NCBI GenBank assembly: GCA_963664365.1
Contig: OY761144.1
Location: forward strand, 2,046,001 to 2,110,000
Reading direction: 5' to 3'
DNA length: 64,000 bases
Source of the DNA: VXRN01 sp963664365
Lineage (GTDB): Bacteria; Chloroflexota; Dehalococcoidia; Lucifugimonadales; UBA1123
Of this stretch, positions 1 through 7,832 are shown in pieces. The position numbers and the translations under genes were made by a program. The notes beneath the pieces are model-generated. The model was not told where the DNA came from. It saw nothing but the letters and a program-made list of their open reading frames with translations, and did not search any database. How positions within the stretch are numbered: position 1 is the first letter of the stretch; every line of letters begins with the position of its first letter.

Positions 1-1
1 C

Positions 2-754
2 CGAACTACGGCGCCGGAGTCGGAACGAGACCCCAAATCAGCGAAATCCCAAAATCAAACGAATCACAGTTCAGACAGACCCGTCGCCAAGCTCGAAGAG
101 AAACTCGACGACGAGCTAGGCCCGCCGCGGGCGCCCGTCAGGCTCTACGAGCCGGGCCGCGCCCCTGCCGTGCCCGACTCCACCCCGGACCTCGCCCGCG
201 AGGCGCAATACTACGTCCTCGAAATCACCAACTACGGAGCCGACCTGGCCTCCATCCTAGCCTACATTCACGAACCCGACCCCGAAGACGCGTCCGTCAG
301 GCCCTGCCACCGCATCACCGCCGGCCAGATGATGCTCGACCGTGTCCTCGGCTTAGTCGCAGACCTCGAACAGCCGCTCGACGACTGGCAAGACCCCTCG
401 CTCGAATCCAACTGGGCGTACAAGCACCCCGCCGAGATCGACCCCACCATCCCCATCGAAAAGATCATCGAGGCCGACCGCTTCGCCCGCAGGCACGTCG
501 AGGGCGCGTTGAAAGAGCGCGCGGAGTTCAAGGCAGAGTTCGGAAACGAACAGGACAACGACCCCTGCTACAAATGCAACGACCTATACCTCTGCGACCA
601 CCACGGCATGGCCGAAGAACTGACCAAGCCGGAAGAGGAACTTCTCTCGACCGCCCGCGGCATGGCAAACATGGACCTCTTCGGCGAACGAATCTACTTC
701 GACGATGGTGGCCGCCTCCGCCTCCACCCCCCACCCCACATAGACGACTCCTAA
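2..754 (+). CDS. Hypothetical protein, 5' end cut by the window edge
   Basis: I do not recognise this gene. A GTG at 170 could start a 194-residue protein, but the same frame is open without a stop back to base 2, and that upstream part (with segments such as KLEEKLDDELG) looks like coding sequence. The real start therefore probably lies outside the window. The C-terminal half contains a cysteine/histidine cluster, CYKCNDLYLCDHH, that could bind a metal ion. The protein is acidic, mostly charged and helical in character, with no signal peptide or membrane segment. Codon third positions are C-rich, as in the small gene at 35029. Dispersed repeats follow it directly. No function is proposed. 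Confidence 0.6.
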   Translation, partial: RTTAPESERDPKSAKSQNQTNHSSDRPVAKLEEKLDDELGPPRAPVRLYEPGRAPAVPDSTPDLAREAQYYVLEITNYGADLASILAYIHEPDPEDASVRPCHRITAGQMMLDRVLGLVADLEQPLDDWQDPSLESNWAYKHPAEIDPTIPIEKIIEADRFARRHVEGALKERAEFKAEFGNEQDNDPCYKCNDLYLCDHHGMAEELTKPEEELLSTARGMANMDLFGERIYFDDGGRLRLHPPPHIDDS

Positions 755-774
755 CCCCAGGATTTCGACCAACA

Positions 775-1003
775 CATCCCCTCTCCCTTGAGGGAGAGAG
801 CCTGCCCCGTACTCCGATACGGGGGTGAGGGTGAATCCATACCCCTTTAAGCTCCCTTGAGGGAGAGAGCCTGCCCCGTACCCCGATACGGGGCCGGAAT
901 CCAGAGGGGCGTGGGTAGCGTGGTGAAACATCCCCTCTCCGACCAACACATCCCCTCTCCCTTGAGGGAGAGGGTTAGGGTGAGGGTGAATACCCATCCG
1001 CCT
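775..1003. repeat. Cluster of three dispersed intergenic repeats
   Basis: This 353-base gap between genes holds no gene. The palindrome CTCTCCCTTGAGGGAGAG occurs at 781-798 and 955-972, and a slightly shorter version at 852-865. The first two copies are followed by an inverted repeat built on CCCGTA..TACGGG and by GGTGAGGGTGAAT or CCGGAATCCAGAG tails. The units could form hairpins in RNA and resemble REP-type intergenic repeats. Confidence 0.75.
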
Positions 1004-1038
1004 ACCAATCCGGCACAACCTCGTGCCGCGCCTTCATC

Positions 1039-1067
1039 TTGACGGGCTGGGGAGCGCGTACTATTCT
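1039..1067 (+). promoter_or_regulatory. Sigma-70-type promoter for the D-glutamate cyclase pair
   Basis: TTGACG (1039-1044), a 17-base spacer and TATTCT (1062-1067) lie 40 bases before the ATG at 1108. A CAGGAG ribosome-binding site follows at about 1097. Confidence 0.6.
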
Positions 1068-1107
1068 AGGCTAGATTCGCGGTCCCCAAGTCTAGTCAGG
1101 AGCAGAC

Positions 1108-1902
1108 ATGCAGATGCTGGCCACGCCCACCGCGCCGGACGACGTCCGCGAACTGATCAGGAACGGCAGCCTCGTGCGGCCGACCAGCGGGCTCGCGCCC
1201 GGCTACGTCCAGGCAAACCTCGCGATTCTTCCGAGAGAACTCGCCTTCGACTTTCTCCTCTTCTGCCAGCGCAACCCCAAACCCTGCCCACTCCTGGAGG
1301 TCGTCGAGGCCGGCGACGTAGAACCGGCCCAGTTCGCGCCCGGCTCCGACCTGAGGACCGACGTCCCCCTCTATCGCATCTACGAATACGGAGAGATGAC
1401 GGCTGAAGTGGCGGACATCTCCGAGTTCTGGCGCGATGACCTCGTATCGTTCCTGCTGGGGTGCAGCTTCTCCTTCGAGACCGCCCTCACCCGCGCCGGC
1501 ATCCCTCTCAGGCACATCGAACGCGAGACGAACGTGTCTATGTTCATAACCAACATCCCGGCGGCCTCCGCCGGCGTCTTCACAGGCCCGACCGTCGTCT
1601 CCATGAGGCCCATCAGGCAGGAACAGGTCGTGAGGGCCGTGCAGGTCACTTCCCGATTCCCGGCGGTCCACGGCGCGCCGCTCCACGTTGGAGACCCGGC
1701 CGCCATAGGCATAGACGACATCATGCGCCCCGACTTTGGAGACCCGACCGAGATCAGGGACGGGGAGATTCCCGTCTTCTGGGCCTGCGGAGTCACTCCA
1801 CAGGCGGCGGCCATGGCCTCAAGGCCGTCCATGATGATCACGCACTCGCCGGGCTACATGTTCATAACCGACAAGAAGGATGAAGACCTGGCGGTGATTT
1901 AG
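1108..1902 (+). CDS. DUF1445 / YcsI-family putative hydro-lyase (D-glutamate cyclase N-terminal-like half)
   Basis: A 264-residue cytoplasmic protein, the usual length for the DUF1445 (UPF0317, YcsI) family. The conserved C-terminal block ACGVTPQAAAM...HSPGYMFITD is intact, as are the family's RPTSGLAPGY and FLLFCQRN segments. In vertebrates this domain is the N-terminal part of mitochondrial D-glutamate cyclase (DGLUCY), which converts D-glutamate to 5-oxo-D-proline. The next gene encodes a DUF4392 protein, the other DGLUCY domain, so I infer that the pair acts together. The ATG at 1108 follows AGGAG at a normal distance. Family assignment is strong. Enzymatic activity of the bacterial pair is inferred. 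Confidence 0.85.
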   Translation: MQMLATPTAPDDVRELIRNGSLVRPTSGLAPGYVQANLAILPRELAFDFLLFCQRNPKPCPLLEVVEAGDVEPAQFAPGSDLRTDVPLYRIYEYGEMTAEVADISEFWRDDLVSFLLGCSFSFETALTRAGIPLRHIERETNVSMFITNIPAASAGVFTGPTVVSMRPIRQEQVVRAVQVTSRFPAVHGAPLHVGDPAAIGIDDIMRPDFGDPTEIRDGEIPVFWACGVTPQAAAMASRPSMMITHSPGYMFITDKKDEDLAVI

Positions 1903-1927
1903 ACGCCCGCGCCGAGAAACACGTAGC

Positions 1928-1946
1928 GGCGGGTTTCAAACCCGCC
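1928..1946. repeat. Short perfect palindrome between the cyclase genes
   Basis: GGCGGGTTTCAAACCCGCC is a perfect inverted repeat in the 73-base spacer between the DUF1445 and DUF4392 genes. It resembles dispersed repeats elsewhere in the window. It has no T-run, so a terminator is unlikely. Confidence 0.55.
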
Positions 1947-1975
1947 CTCTGCAATTCGACACAAGGAGACCTCCG

Positions 1976-2827
1976 TTGACCATAGAGGACATAATCCTGG
2001 ATAGAGACCGTCGCGGCATCTCGCATCTCCGGCCCTACCTTCCGGCGGACTACGCAGCGCGGGCGGCGCGGCTGATTCTCGACAACCCCGGAACCGCGTT
2101 CATCGTCACCGGATTCTATATCCTCGATGCTGGACTGGCCGAAACGGACGGCCCGCCGGGCGCGGTTGTCATCGGGCGCGCCTTGAACGATTTGGGATTC
2201 GATGTCGTCCACGTCACCGACAAGTACGCCAGCCGCATAATGGAGCAAACGGGCGGCGGCGGCTCCGCCGTCGTAGAGTTTCCAATTACCGACGACGACT
2301 CCAGCCGAAAATTTGCCGCCGACCTCCTGGCCGACATGAACCCATCCGCGCTGATAGCCATCGAGCGGTGCGGACTCACCGGCGAGGGCAAGTACCGAAA
2401 CATGCGCGGACGCGACATCACCGACCACAACGCCCGCATAGACCACCTCTTCCACTCCGACGTGCCCTCCCTGGGAATCGGCGACGGCGGCAACGAGATA
2501 GGCATGGGAAACCTGGCCGAGCAGGTCACTACCGTCGAATCTCTCGTCAAACTGCCCTGCGTAACCCGTACAACCAACCTGATGCTCGCCAGCGTGTCCA
2601 ACTGGGGAGGCTACGGCCTCGTCGCCGCGCTGTCCGAGCAATCGGGAACCAACCTGCTTCCCTCCATCGAAGAGGAGCAGGCGCTCGTCAAGAAGACCGT
2701 CGACCTCGGAGCCGTGGACGGCATGAGCGGCAAGCAAGAGTACAAGGTGGACGGCTTCACCCTCGCCGAAAACAGCCGGACCCTCCAAGCGCTCCACGAC
2801 TACCTGAGCGCCAAAGGAATCACGTAG
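1976..2827 (+). CDS. DUF4392 protein (D-glutamate cyclase C-terminal-like domain)
   Basis: A 283-residue protein matching the DUF4392 / GLUCM_C family. Visible family motifs are FIVTGFYI, ETDGPPGA, AIERCG, the glycine-rich GIGDGGNEIGMGN and TNLMLASVSNWGGYGL. In human DGLUCY this domain is fused behind a DUF1445 domain; here the two are separate genes 73 bases apart and presumably co-transcribed. The start is a TTG preceded by AAGGAG seven to eight bases upstream. Predicted role: D-glutamate turnover, or a related lactam-forming or hydrolysing reaction. The family is clear, but the exact substrate in bacteria is an inference. Confidence 0.85.
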   Translation: MTIEDIILDRDRRGISHLRPYLPADYAARAARLILDNPGTAFIVTGFYILDAGLAETDGPPGAVVIGRALNDLGFDVVHVTDKYASRIMEQTGGGGSAVVEFPITDDDSSRKFAADLLADMNPSALIAIERCGLTGEGKYRNMRGRDITDHNARIDHLFHSDVPSLGIGDGGNEIGMGNLAEQVTTVESLVKLPCVTRTTNLMLASVSNWGGYGLVAALSEQSGTNLLPSIEEEQALVKKTVDLGAVDGMSGKQEYKVDGFTLAENSRTLQALHDYLSAKGIT

Positions 2828-2855
2828 GCCGACGCTCGCTTCCCGACGAAAGGCT

Positions 2856-3035
2856 ATGAACATAGCAGCCAGACCCACCAAACCGTCATTACCATGAAAA
2901 TAGCAGCCACACCAACCAAACCGTCATTCCGGCGAAGGCCGGAATCCAGAGAGGCCCGGGGCTGGGCCACGCCATTTTCATCCCTCTTATGTGGCCTGAC
3001 AAGGCCATGGTGATTCCGGCGAAGGCCGGAATCCA
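2856..3035. repeat. 38-bp tandem duplication followed by two palindromic repeats
   Basis: The 534-base gap before rsmD contains no credible gene. A 38-base unit beginning ATGAA.ATAGCAGCCA occurs twice (2856-2893 and from 2894). It is followed by two copies of the palindrome TTCCGGCGAAGGCCGGAA (2927-2944 and 3014-3031), each leading into ATCCAGA. The same palindrome type occurs inside the insertion at 56100-56223. I see no other structure from 3036 to 3361. Confidence 0.75.
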
Positions 3036-3361
3036 GAATAGAGGACAGTCTGAGAAAGGCAAGTACATCTGGAACCTGTACTAGGCCATACTCCGGTTGA
3101 ACCTTTTCCCGGATTCCGGCCGGAAGAGTAATGCGATCCCGAAACTTTCAGGATGCGCGGAACGTCAAGAGCTTGCCGCCCTGTCCAATAACAATTTCGG
3201 ACATTTCTCAAAAATCGTGCATCTTAAGCCTTTCCCAGAGCGCGGCGCCGTGTTAGCATTTTCAGCGATACGGATTATCGGGACAAGGCATCCGGCGCCG
3301 CCCGGACAACTCTGAGCGGTGGGAATCCAAGACCCCCGTATCGAGCGGTTTGGAGGCGTCG

Positions 3362-3913
3362 GTGGCCACGCGAATTACCGGAGGCGCTCTGCGTGGACAC
3401 GTTCTAAGGAGTCCGTCTGTCTCGGGACTGAGGCCGACGGCGGAACGGGTCCGAGCGGCGGTGTTTTCGATAATCGGGCCGAACGCCGTCGAAGGCAGGC
3501 GAGTCGCCGACCTGTACGCCGGCTCCGGCGCGTTCGGGCTGGACGCCCTCAGCAGGGGCGCCGAGCATGTGGACTTCGTCGAGAAGAACGCGAGATTGTG
3601 CTCGGCAATCCGGGCCCATCTGAAAAGATGGTCGCTGGACACGAGAGCGACGGCGCTCAGGGGCAAAGTACTTAACAGGATAGAGTCGCTGCAAGGACGG
3701 TACGACCTCGTGTTCGCCGACCCGCCCTACGGAGGCTCCGAGATCGAGCGCCTGGTCGCCCGGCTGCAATCGCCGCGGCTGGTCGGACCGGGAGGAATAG
3801 TCGTGCTGGAACACGGATCGGACGATACGCAAGACTACGCAGTCGGAAGGTTTTCATTGCAGACGACCAGAAAATACGGTGACACCGCGATAACGGTGTT
3901 GGCGGCCGGGTGA
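3362..3913 (+). CDS. rsmD: 16S rRNA (guanine(966)-N2)-methyltransferase RsmD
   Basis: An SAM-dependent methyltransferase of about 183 residues that would modify G966 of 16S rRNA in the 30S subunit. Visible features are the N-terminal RITGGALRG, LRPTAERVRAAVFSI, the SAM-binding motif ADLYAGSGAFGLDALSRGA, FVEKN, and the catalytic FADPPYG. Length is typical. I chose the GTG at 3362 because GGAGG (3352-3356) sits five bases upstream; the TTG at 3350 would overlap that site. coaD starts four bases after the stop, the common rsmD-coaD pairing, so the two are probably one transcript. Confidence 0.93.
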   Translation: MATRITGGALRGHVLRSPSVSGLRPTAERVRAAVFSIIGPNAVEGRRVADLYAGSGAFGLDALSRGAEHVDFVEKNARLCSAIRAHLKRWSLDTRATALRGKVLNRIESLQGRYDLVFADPPYGGSEIERLVARLQSPRLVGPGGIVVLEHGSDDTQDYAVGRFSLQTTRKYGDTAITVLAAG

Positions 3914-3917
3914 CGTC

Positions 3918-4406
3918 GTGGCTAAGGCAATCTATCCCGGCAGTTTCGACCCGGCGCACTACGGGCATTTGGACATAGCCAAGCGCGCCGCGGAGGTATT
4001 CGACGAGCTTGTTATCGCAGTTTACAAATCGCCGCCAACCAAGTCTCTGATGTTTTCTACCGAGGAGCGCGTCAACCTGTTCGCCCAGGCCGTGGAGGAC
4101 CTGCCAAATGTCAATGTCGTGCCGTTCACGGGACTGGCCCCGAACGTCGCCCGCGAAAACGGCGCGCAGTTCATCGTTCGCGGGCTGCGGGCCGGATTCG
4201 ACTTCGAGTTGGAGTTCGAGATGGCCCTCATGTGGCGGCACATCGCGCCGGACATCGACGTCGTATGTATCATGAGTTCATTGGAGTACCAGTTCGTTTA
4301 CTCAAGCAGAATCAAGGAGGTCGCCGCCCTCGGCGCGGACGTGTCCGCCCTTGTGCCCGACCACGTTGGAAAGGCTCTATCGGACAAGCTAGGGAACAGA
4401 ACGTAG
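3918..4406 (+). CDS. coaD: Phosphopantetheine adenylyltransferase (coenzyme A biosynthesis)
   Basis: A 162-residue nucleotidyltransferase that joins 4'-phosphopantetheine and ATP to give dephospho-CoA, the penultimate CoA step. YPGSFDPAHYGHLDI contains the (T/H)xGH-type nucleotidyltransferase motif (GHLD). RGLRAGFDFE, FEMALMWRH and the C-terminal SSRIKEVAALG are also family hallmarks. The GTG start lies four bases after rsmD. The downstream coiled-coil gene is 78 bases away and may belong to the same operon. Confidence 0.95.
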   Translation: MAKAIYPGSFDPAHYGHLDIAKRAAEVFDELVIAVYKSPPTKSLMFSTEERVNLFAQAVEDLPNVNVVPFTGLAPNVARENGAQFIVRGLRAGFDFELEFEMALMWRHIAPDIDVVCIMSSLEYQFVYSSRIKEVAALGADVSALVPDHVGKALSDKLGNRT

Positions 4407-4483
4407 GCTACGCGGACTGGCCGAGGCCAGCCGTTCGATTATCGGCAAACTCACAAACATTCGCACACGAAGGAGGAACCAGG

Positions 4484-5068
4484 GTGGACTTCGATCAGGC
4501 TCTACAAGAGTTGCAGCAGCTTTACGCGTCCAGCAGCCGAGTGCCGGGATTTCGCAAGAAGGTCATGGTGGACGCCGACGAGTTCGCGGCAGTTCTCAAC
4601 AACATACGCACGGTTATGCCCGCCGACGTTCAGGAAGCGCGCCAGATACTGCTTCAGAAAGACAGCATACTCAACCAGGCATACCTCGAAGCGCAGCGTG
4701 TCAAGACCACTGCCGAGGAAGAAGTTGCCGCCGAGTTGAAGGCCGCGCGCGAGGAACACCAAGTCAAGGTCGGCGAGTCCGAAGTCACTAGGACCGCCAC
4801 GACCAAGGCCCAAGAGACGATGGACCATGCCATGAGCGAGGCCGAGGACATCGTCCAAGACGCCCAGAAGCGCGCCTACCGCATCATCAGCGAGTCTGAA
4901 GATGTCGCCGCGGCCCGACGCGAGGGAGCCGACCAGTACGCCAGAGAGGTCCTGTTCAGCCTCGAAGAGCAGCTCTCCGAGATACTCGGACAGATTCGCA
5001 GGGGCATCGACACTCTAAGGCCCGAGGTCGATGCCATGGCCCAAGACAACATCCAGATCCCAGCCTGA
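4484..5068 (+). CDS. Soluble coiled-coil protein, possibly DivIVA-like
   Basis: A 194-residue, charged, almost entirely helical protein with no signal peptide or membrane span. The segment from about residue 45 to 150 is rich in A, E, K and R with heptad-like spacing and predicts a long coiled coil. Such proteins next to coaD are often annotated as ATPase or DivIVA-like in Chloroflexota; I see no nucleotide-binding motif. The frame is open further upstream, but the GTG at 4484 is preceded by AAGGAGGAA at the correct distance. Possible roles are cell-envelope or division scaffolding (inference only). Confidence 0.75.
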   Translation: MDFDQALQELQQLYASSSRVPGFRKKVMVDADEFAAVLNNIRTVMPADVQEARQILLQKDSILNQAYLEAQRVKTTAEEEVAAELKAAREEHQVKVGESEVTRTATTKAQETMDHAMSEAEDIVQDAQKRAYRIISESEDVAAARREGADQYAREVLFSLEEQLSEILGQIRRGIDTLRPEVDAMAQDNIQIPA

Positions 5069-5212
5069 GAGGGCGTTTGAGATCCAGGGGTTGGTGGGTC
5101 GGGAGACGCTTCGGACGGACTTCGCCCTCGGCATGACGGGCGTTTGGCGTTCTTTCGTCGTTCGTCCGTCGTACCCCGAGCGTATTCGCGCGTCCGGCGG
5201 CAGAGGAGAAGA

Positions 5213-6361
5213 ATGTCCCACGTCTTCCTGGCCTGCGCCGAGTGTAAACGCCGACACGACGCCGACATGCTCACGCTCCACTGCGCCGACTGCGGCTCTC
5301 CCCTGGACGTGGAGTACCTCGACTCGAACCGGCGCACGCTGGAATGGAGCGGCGCCGAGATGCCCGTCCCGTTCCACTCCGACACTCCCGCCTCGCCCAT
5401 GGGCGCCGCAACCATGGGCGCCGCGACCATGGGCGAGGGACACACCCCGGTAGTCCCGCTGCCGCGAGTCGGCGAAGCGCTCGATTCTCCCAACGTCTTC
5501 GCCAAGCTGGAGATGATGAATCCAACCGGCTCGTTCAAAGACCGCGGCGCGGCAGCTTTGATGTCCATGGCCGTCGAGTTCGGAGTGACGGAAGTTGTCG
5601 AAGACTCCTCCGGCAACGCCGGAGCCTCCGTCGCGGCTTATGCGGCCAGAGTAGGAATCCGCGCGCACGTATTCGCTCCGTCCACCGCTCCGAAAGCCAA
5701 GATGGACCAGATCCGCGTGTACGGGGCGAGGACCTACGCAGTTCCCGGCCCGCGCGAGGCCAGTACCGAGGCCGCCCTCAGGTTCCGGCGCGAGCGCGGA
5801 ATCGTGTACGCCTCCCACAACCTCAGTCCCTACTTCCTCGAAGGCGCTAAGACCTTCGCCTACGAAGTGGCCGCGCAGATGACCTGCGGCCCGGACCACA
5901 TACTGATTCCGGTCGGAAACGGCAGCCTCCTGATCGGCGCGTGGAAAGGCTACGAAGAACTCCTCAACTCGGGCGTCGTCACTGAGATGCCCAGACTCCA
6001 CGCCGTTCAGGCCGACGCCGTCAAGCCCATAGCCGCGCAGTTCGCCGGCGAGGAGTGGACCCCCGGCCTCCCGACCATCGCCGGAGGCATCTCGGTCGGA
6101 AAGCCGCCTCGAAAGTCGCAAGTGATCAGGGCCATCTCCGATACCGGCGGCTCCGCGCTCTCCGTCTCGGACGAAAGCATCATCAGGTGGCAGGCTTTTC
6201 TGGCCGCCTCGGAGGGCATATTCGCCGAGCCGACCTCGGCGGCCGCCCTATCCGGCCTGGAGACTCTGATCGCCGACGGAAAGATCGGGCCGGACGAGAC
6301 GGTCCTCCTCGCCGTCACCGGCTTCGGACTCAAAGACGCGCTGCCGTCCGATTCAGACTGA
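5213..6361 (+). CDS. thrC: Threonine synthase (PLP-dependent)
   Basis: A 382-residue enzyme that converts O-phospho-L-homoserine to threonine. The N-terminus carries a zinc-ribbon-like CAEC...CADC segment found in many archaeal-type threonine synthases. The PLP lysine lies in NPTGSFKDRGA; SSGNAGASVAAYAAR binds the phosphate, and IPVGNGSLL and AVTGFGLKD complete the fold. The ATG at 5213 has AGGAGAAG upstream. Oddity: an imperfect 15-base tandem repeat (5399-5428 and beyond) encodes MGAAT twice in the linker between the zinc ribbon and the catalytic domain. The gene abuts the convergent aminotransferase with no gap. Confidence 0.93.
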   Translation: MSHVFLACAECKRRHDADMLTLHCADCGSPLDVEYLDSNRRTLEWSGAEMPVPFHSDTPASPMGAATMGAATMGEGHTPVVPLPRVGEALDSPNVFAKLEMMNPTGSFKDRGAAALMSMAVEFGVTEVVEDSSGNAGASVAAYAARVGIRAHVFAPSTAPKAKMDQIRVYGARTYAVPGPREASTEAALRFRRERGIVYASHNLSPYFLEGAKTFAYEVAAQMTCGPDHILIPVGNGSLLIGAWKGYEELLNSGVVTEMPRLHAVQADAVKPIAAQFAGEEWTPGLPTIAGGISVGKPPRKSQVIRAISDTGGSALSVSDESIIRWQAFLAASEGIFAEPTSAAALSGLETLIADGKIGPDETVLLAVTGFGLKDALPSDSD

Positions 6362-7546
6362 TCAGCCGCTCAGAGCCTCGAACGCCGCCCTGAAACCGGG
6401 GAGCGACCCCGCCAGCGTCTCATCCGTAACGCAGAACGAAATCCTGAAGTGGCCCGGCATCCCGAATCCCCTGCCCGGAACCGCCAACACGTTGTGCTTC
6501 TGAAGCTCCGCCACGAACCGCGCGTCGTCTTCGATGGGCGACTTGGGAAACATGTAGAACGCCCCCTCTGGACGAACGACCTCGTAGCCAATATCCGTCA
6601 GCCCATCGTACATGAAGTCCCGCTTGGCCTGATATACGCCAACGTCCACGCTGACGGACTGGAGCTTTGCCACTATGCGCTGCATCAGCGCGGGCGCGTT
6701 GACGAAGCCCAAAGTCCTCGTGCAGAAGATCAAGCCGTCCACCAGTTCCTCGCGGTCGGCATAGTCGGGATGTATGGCTATGTACCCAATCCTCTCCCCC
6801 GGCAGAGCCAGGTCCTTCGAGTGGGACGTAGCGACGATCGAGCGCGGGTGATGCCGAAAGATATGCGGATACTCGGCGCCGTCGAAGATCAGCTTCCGGT
6901 AAGGTTCGTCGCTCAGCAGGAATATCTCGCGTCCAAGCTCATCCTCCTTGCGGGCGATGATTCGGGCGAGCGAATCGAGCGTCTCCTCCGGGTACAGAAC
7001 GCCGGACGGATTGTTGGGCGAGTTGACGAGTACTATGCGCGTCCGTTCGCCTATTGCCGCCTCGAACGCTTCCATGTCCGGCAGGAAACCTTCGTCGGGC
7101 GGCACGACTACGCAGGCGCCGCCGTGATTGTCCGCGTAGGAGCAGTACTCGACGAAGTAGGGGGCGAAGACGACCACCTCGTCGCCGGGGTCGAGCAGCG
7201 TCTTCAGCGCCACGTTCAGCGCGCCTCCCGCGCCGCAGGACATGACGACCTCGTTCTCCGTGAAGTCCAAGCCCGTCTCCTCGGAAAGCTGGGACGCCAC
7301 CGCCGCGCGCGTCTCGGAGTACCCCGCGTTCGGCATGTACCTGTGCATACCGGACACGGGACTGCCGGCGATCCGCCTCAGCTCCGTCAGGAACTCCTCC
7401 GGCGGCTCCAGAATCGGGTTTCCGAGCGACAGGTCGAAGACCGCGTCCTCCCCAAACTCGTTTTTGAGCGCTATCCCTTCCTCGAACATCCTGCGTATCC
7501 ACGAACCCTGCTCTATGAAGTCGCGGACCTTGCGCGAAACGGCCAT
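6362..7546 (-). CDS. Class I/II pyridoxal-phosphate aminotransferase
   Basis: A 394-residue fold-type I aminotransferase (aspartate-aminotransferase superfamily). Visible motifs are LSLGNP near the N-terminus, MHRYMPNAGY, the PLP phosphate-binding CGAGGALNVALK, VNSPNNPSGVLYP, the cofactor-binding LSDEPYRKL, the PLP lysine in SHSKDLALPGERIGY, and a C-terminal substrate arginine in GHFRISFC. The amino-acid substrate cannot be read from the sequence. The gene starts about 140 bases from the divergent tRNA and is convergent with threonine synthase. Confidence 0.88.
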   Translation of the reverse strand: MAVSRKVRDFIEQGSWIRRMFEEGIALKNEFGEDAVFDLSLGNPILEPPEEFLTELRRIAGSPVSGMHRYMPNAGYSETRAAVASQLSEETGLDFTENEVVMSCGAGGALNVALKTLLDPGDEVVVFAPYFVEYCSYADNHGGACVVVPPDEGFLPDMEAFEAAIGERTRIVLVNSPNNPSGVLYPEETLDSLARIIARKEDELGREIFLLSDEPYRKLIFDGAEYPHIFRHHPRSIVATSHSKDLALPGERIGYIAIHPDYADREELVDGLIFCTRTLGFVNAPALMQRIVAKLQSVSVDVGVYQAKRDFMYDGLTDIGYEVVRPEGAFYMFPKSPIEDDARFVAELQKHNVLAVPGRGFGMPGHFRISFCVTDETLAGSLPGFRAAFEALSG

Positions 7547-7614
7547 GCTTCTCCCTCTCGCTGCTGGTAATTGGAGCGACTCTATCGCCGCCGGGCGTGG
7601 TTGTCAACCTGCGC

Positions 7615-7644
7615 TTGACATGTTTCCAAGCCGTTGGTTACGCT
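7615..7644 (+). promoter_or_regulatory. Promoter upstream of the CAU tRNA
   Basis: TTGACA (7615-7620), an 18-base spacer and TACGCT (7639-7644) end 38 bases before the mature tRNA 5' end. Confidence 0.6.
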
Positions 7645-7682
7645 AGGACTTCCCACCCCGAACGTGGGGCAGAGTTCATCCC

Positions 7683-7757
<75 letters not shown>

Positions 7758-7832
7758 TTTCCCGGCGCCCTGTCGCAGCCCGGCCGCCGGGTGAGGAGCG
7801 CTGCCCCGTCTGCCGTTACGTAGGAGGTGCCA

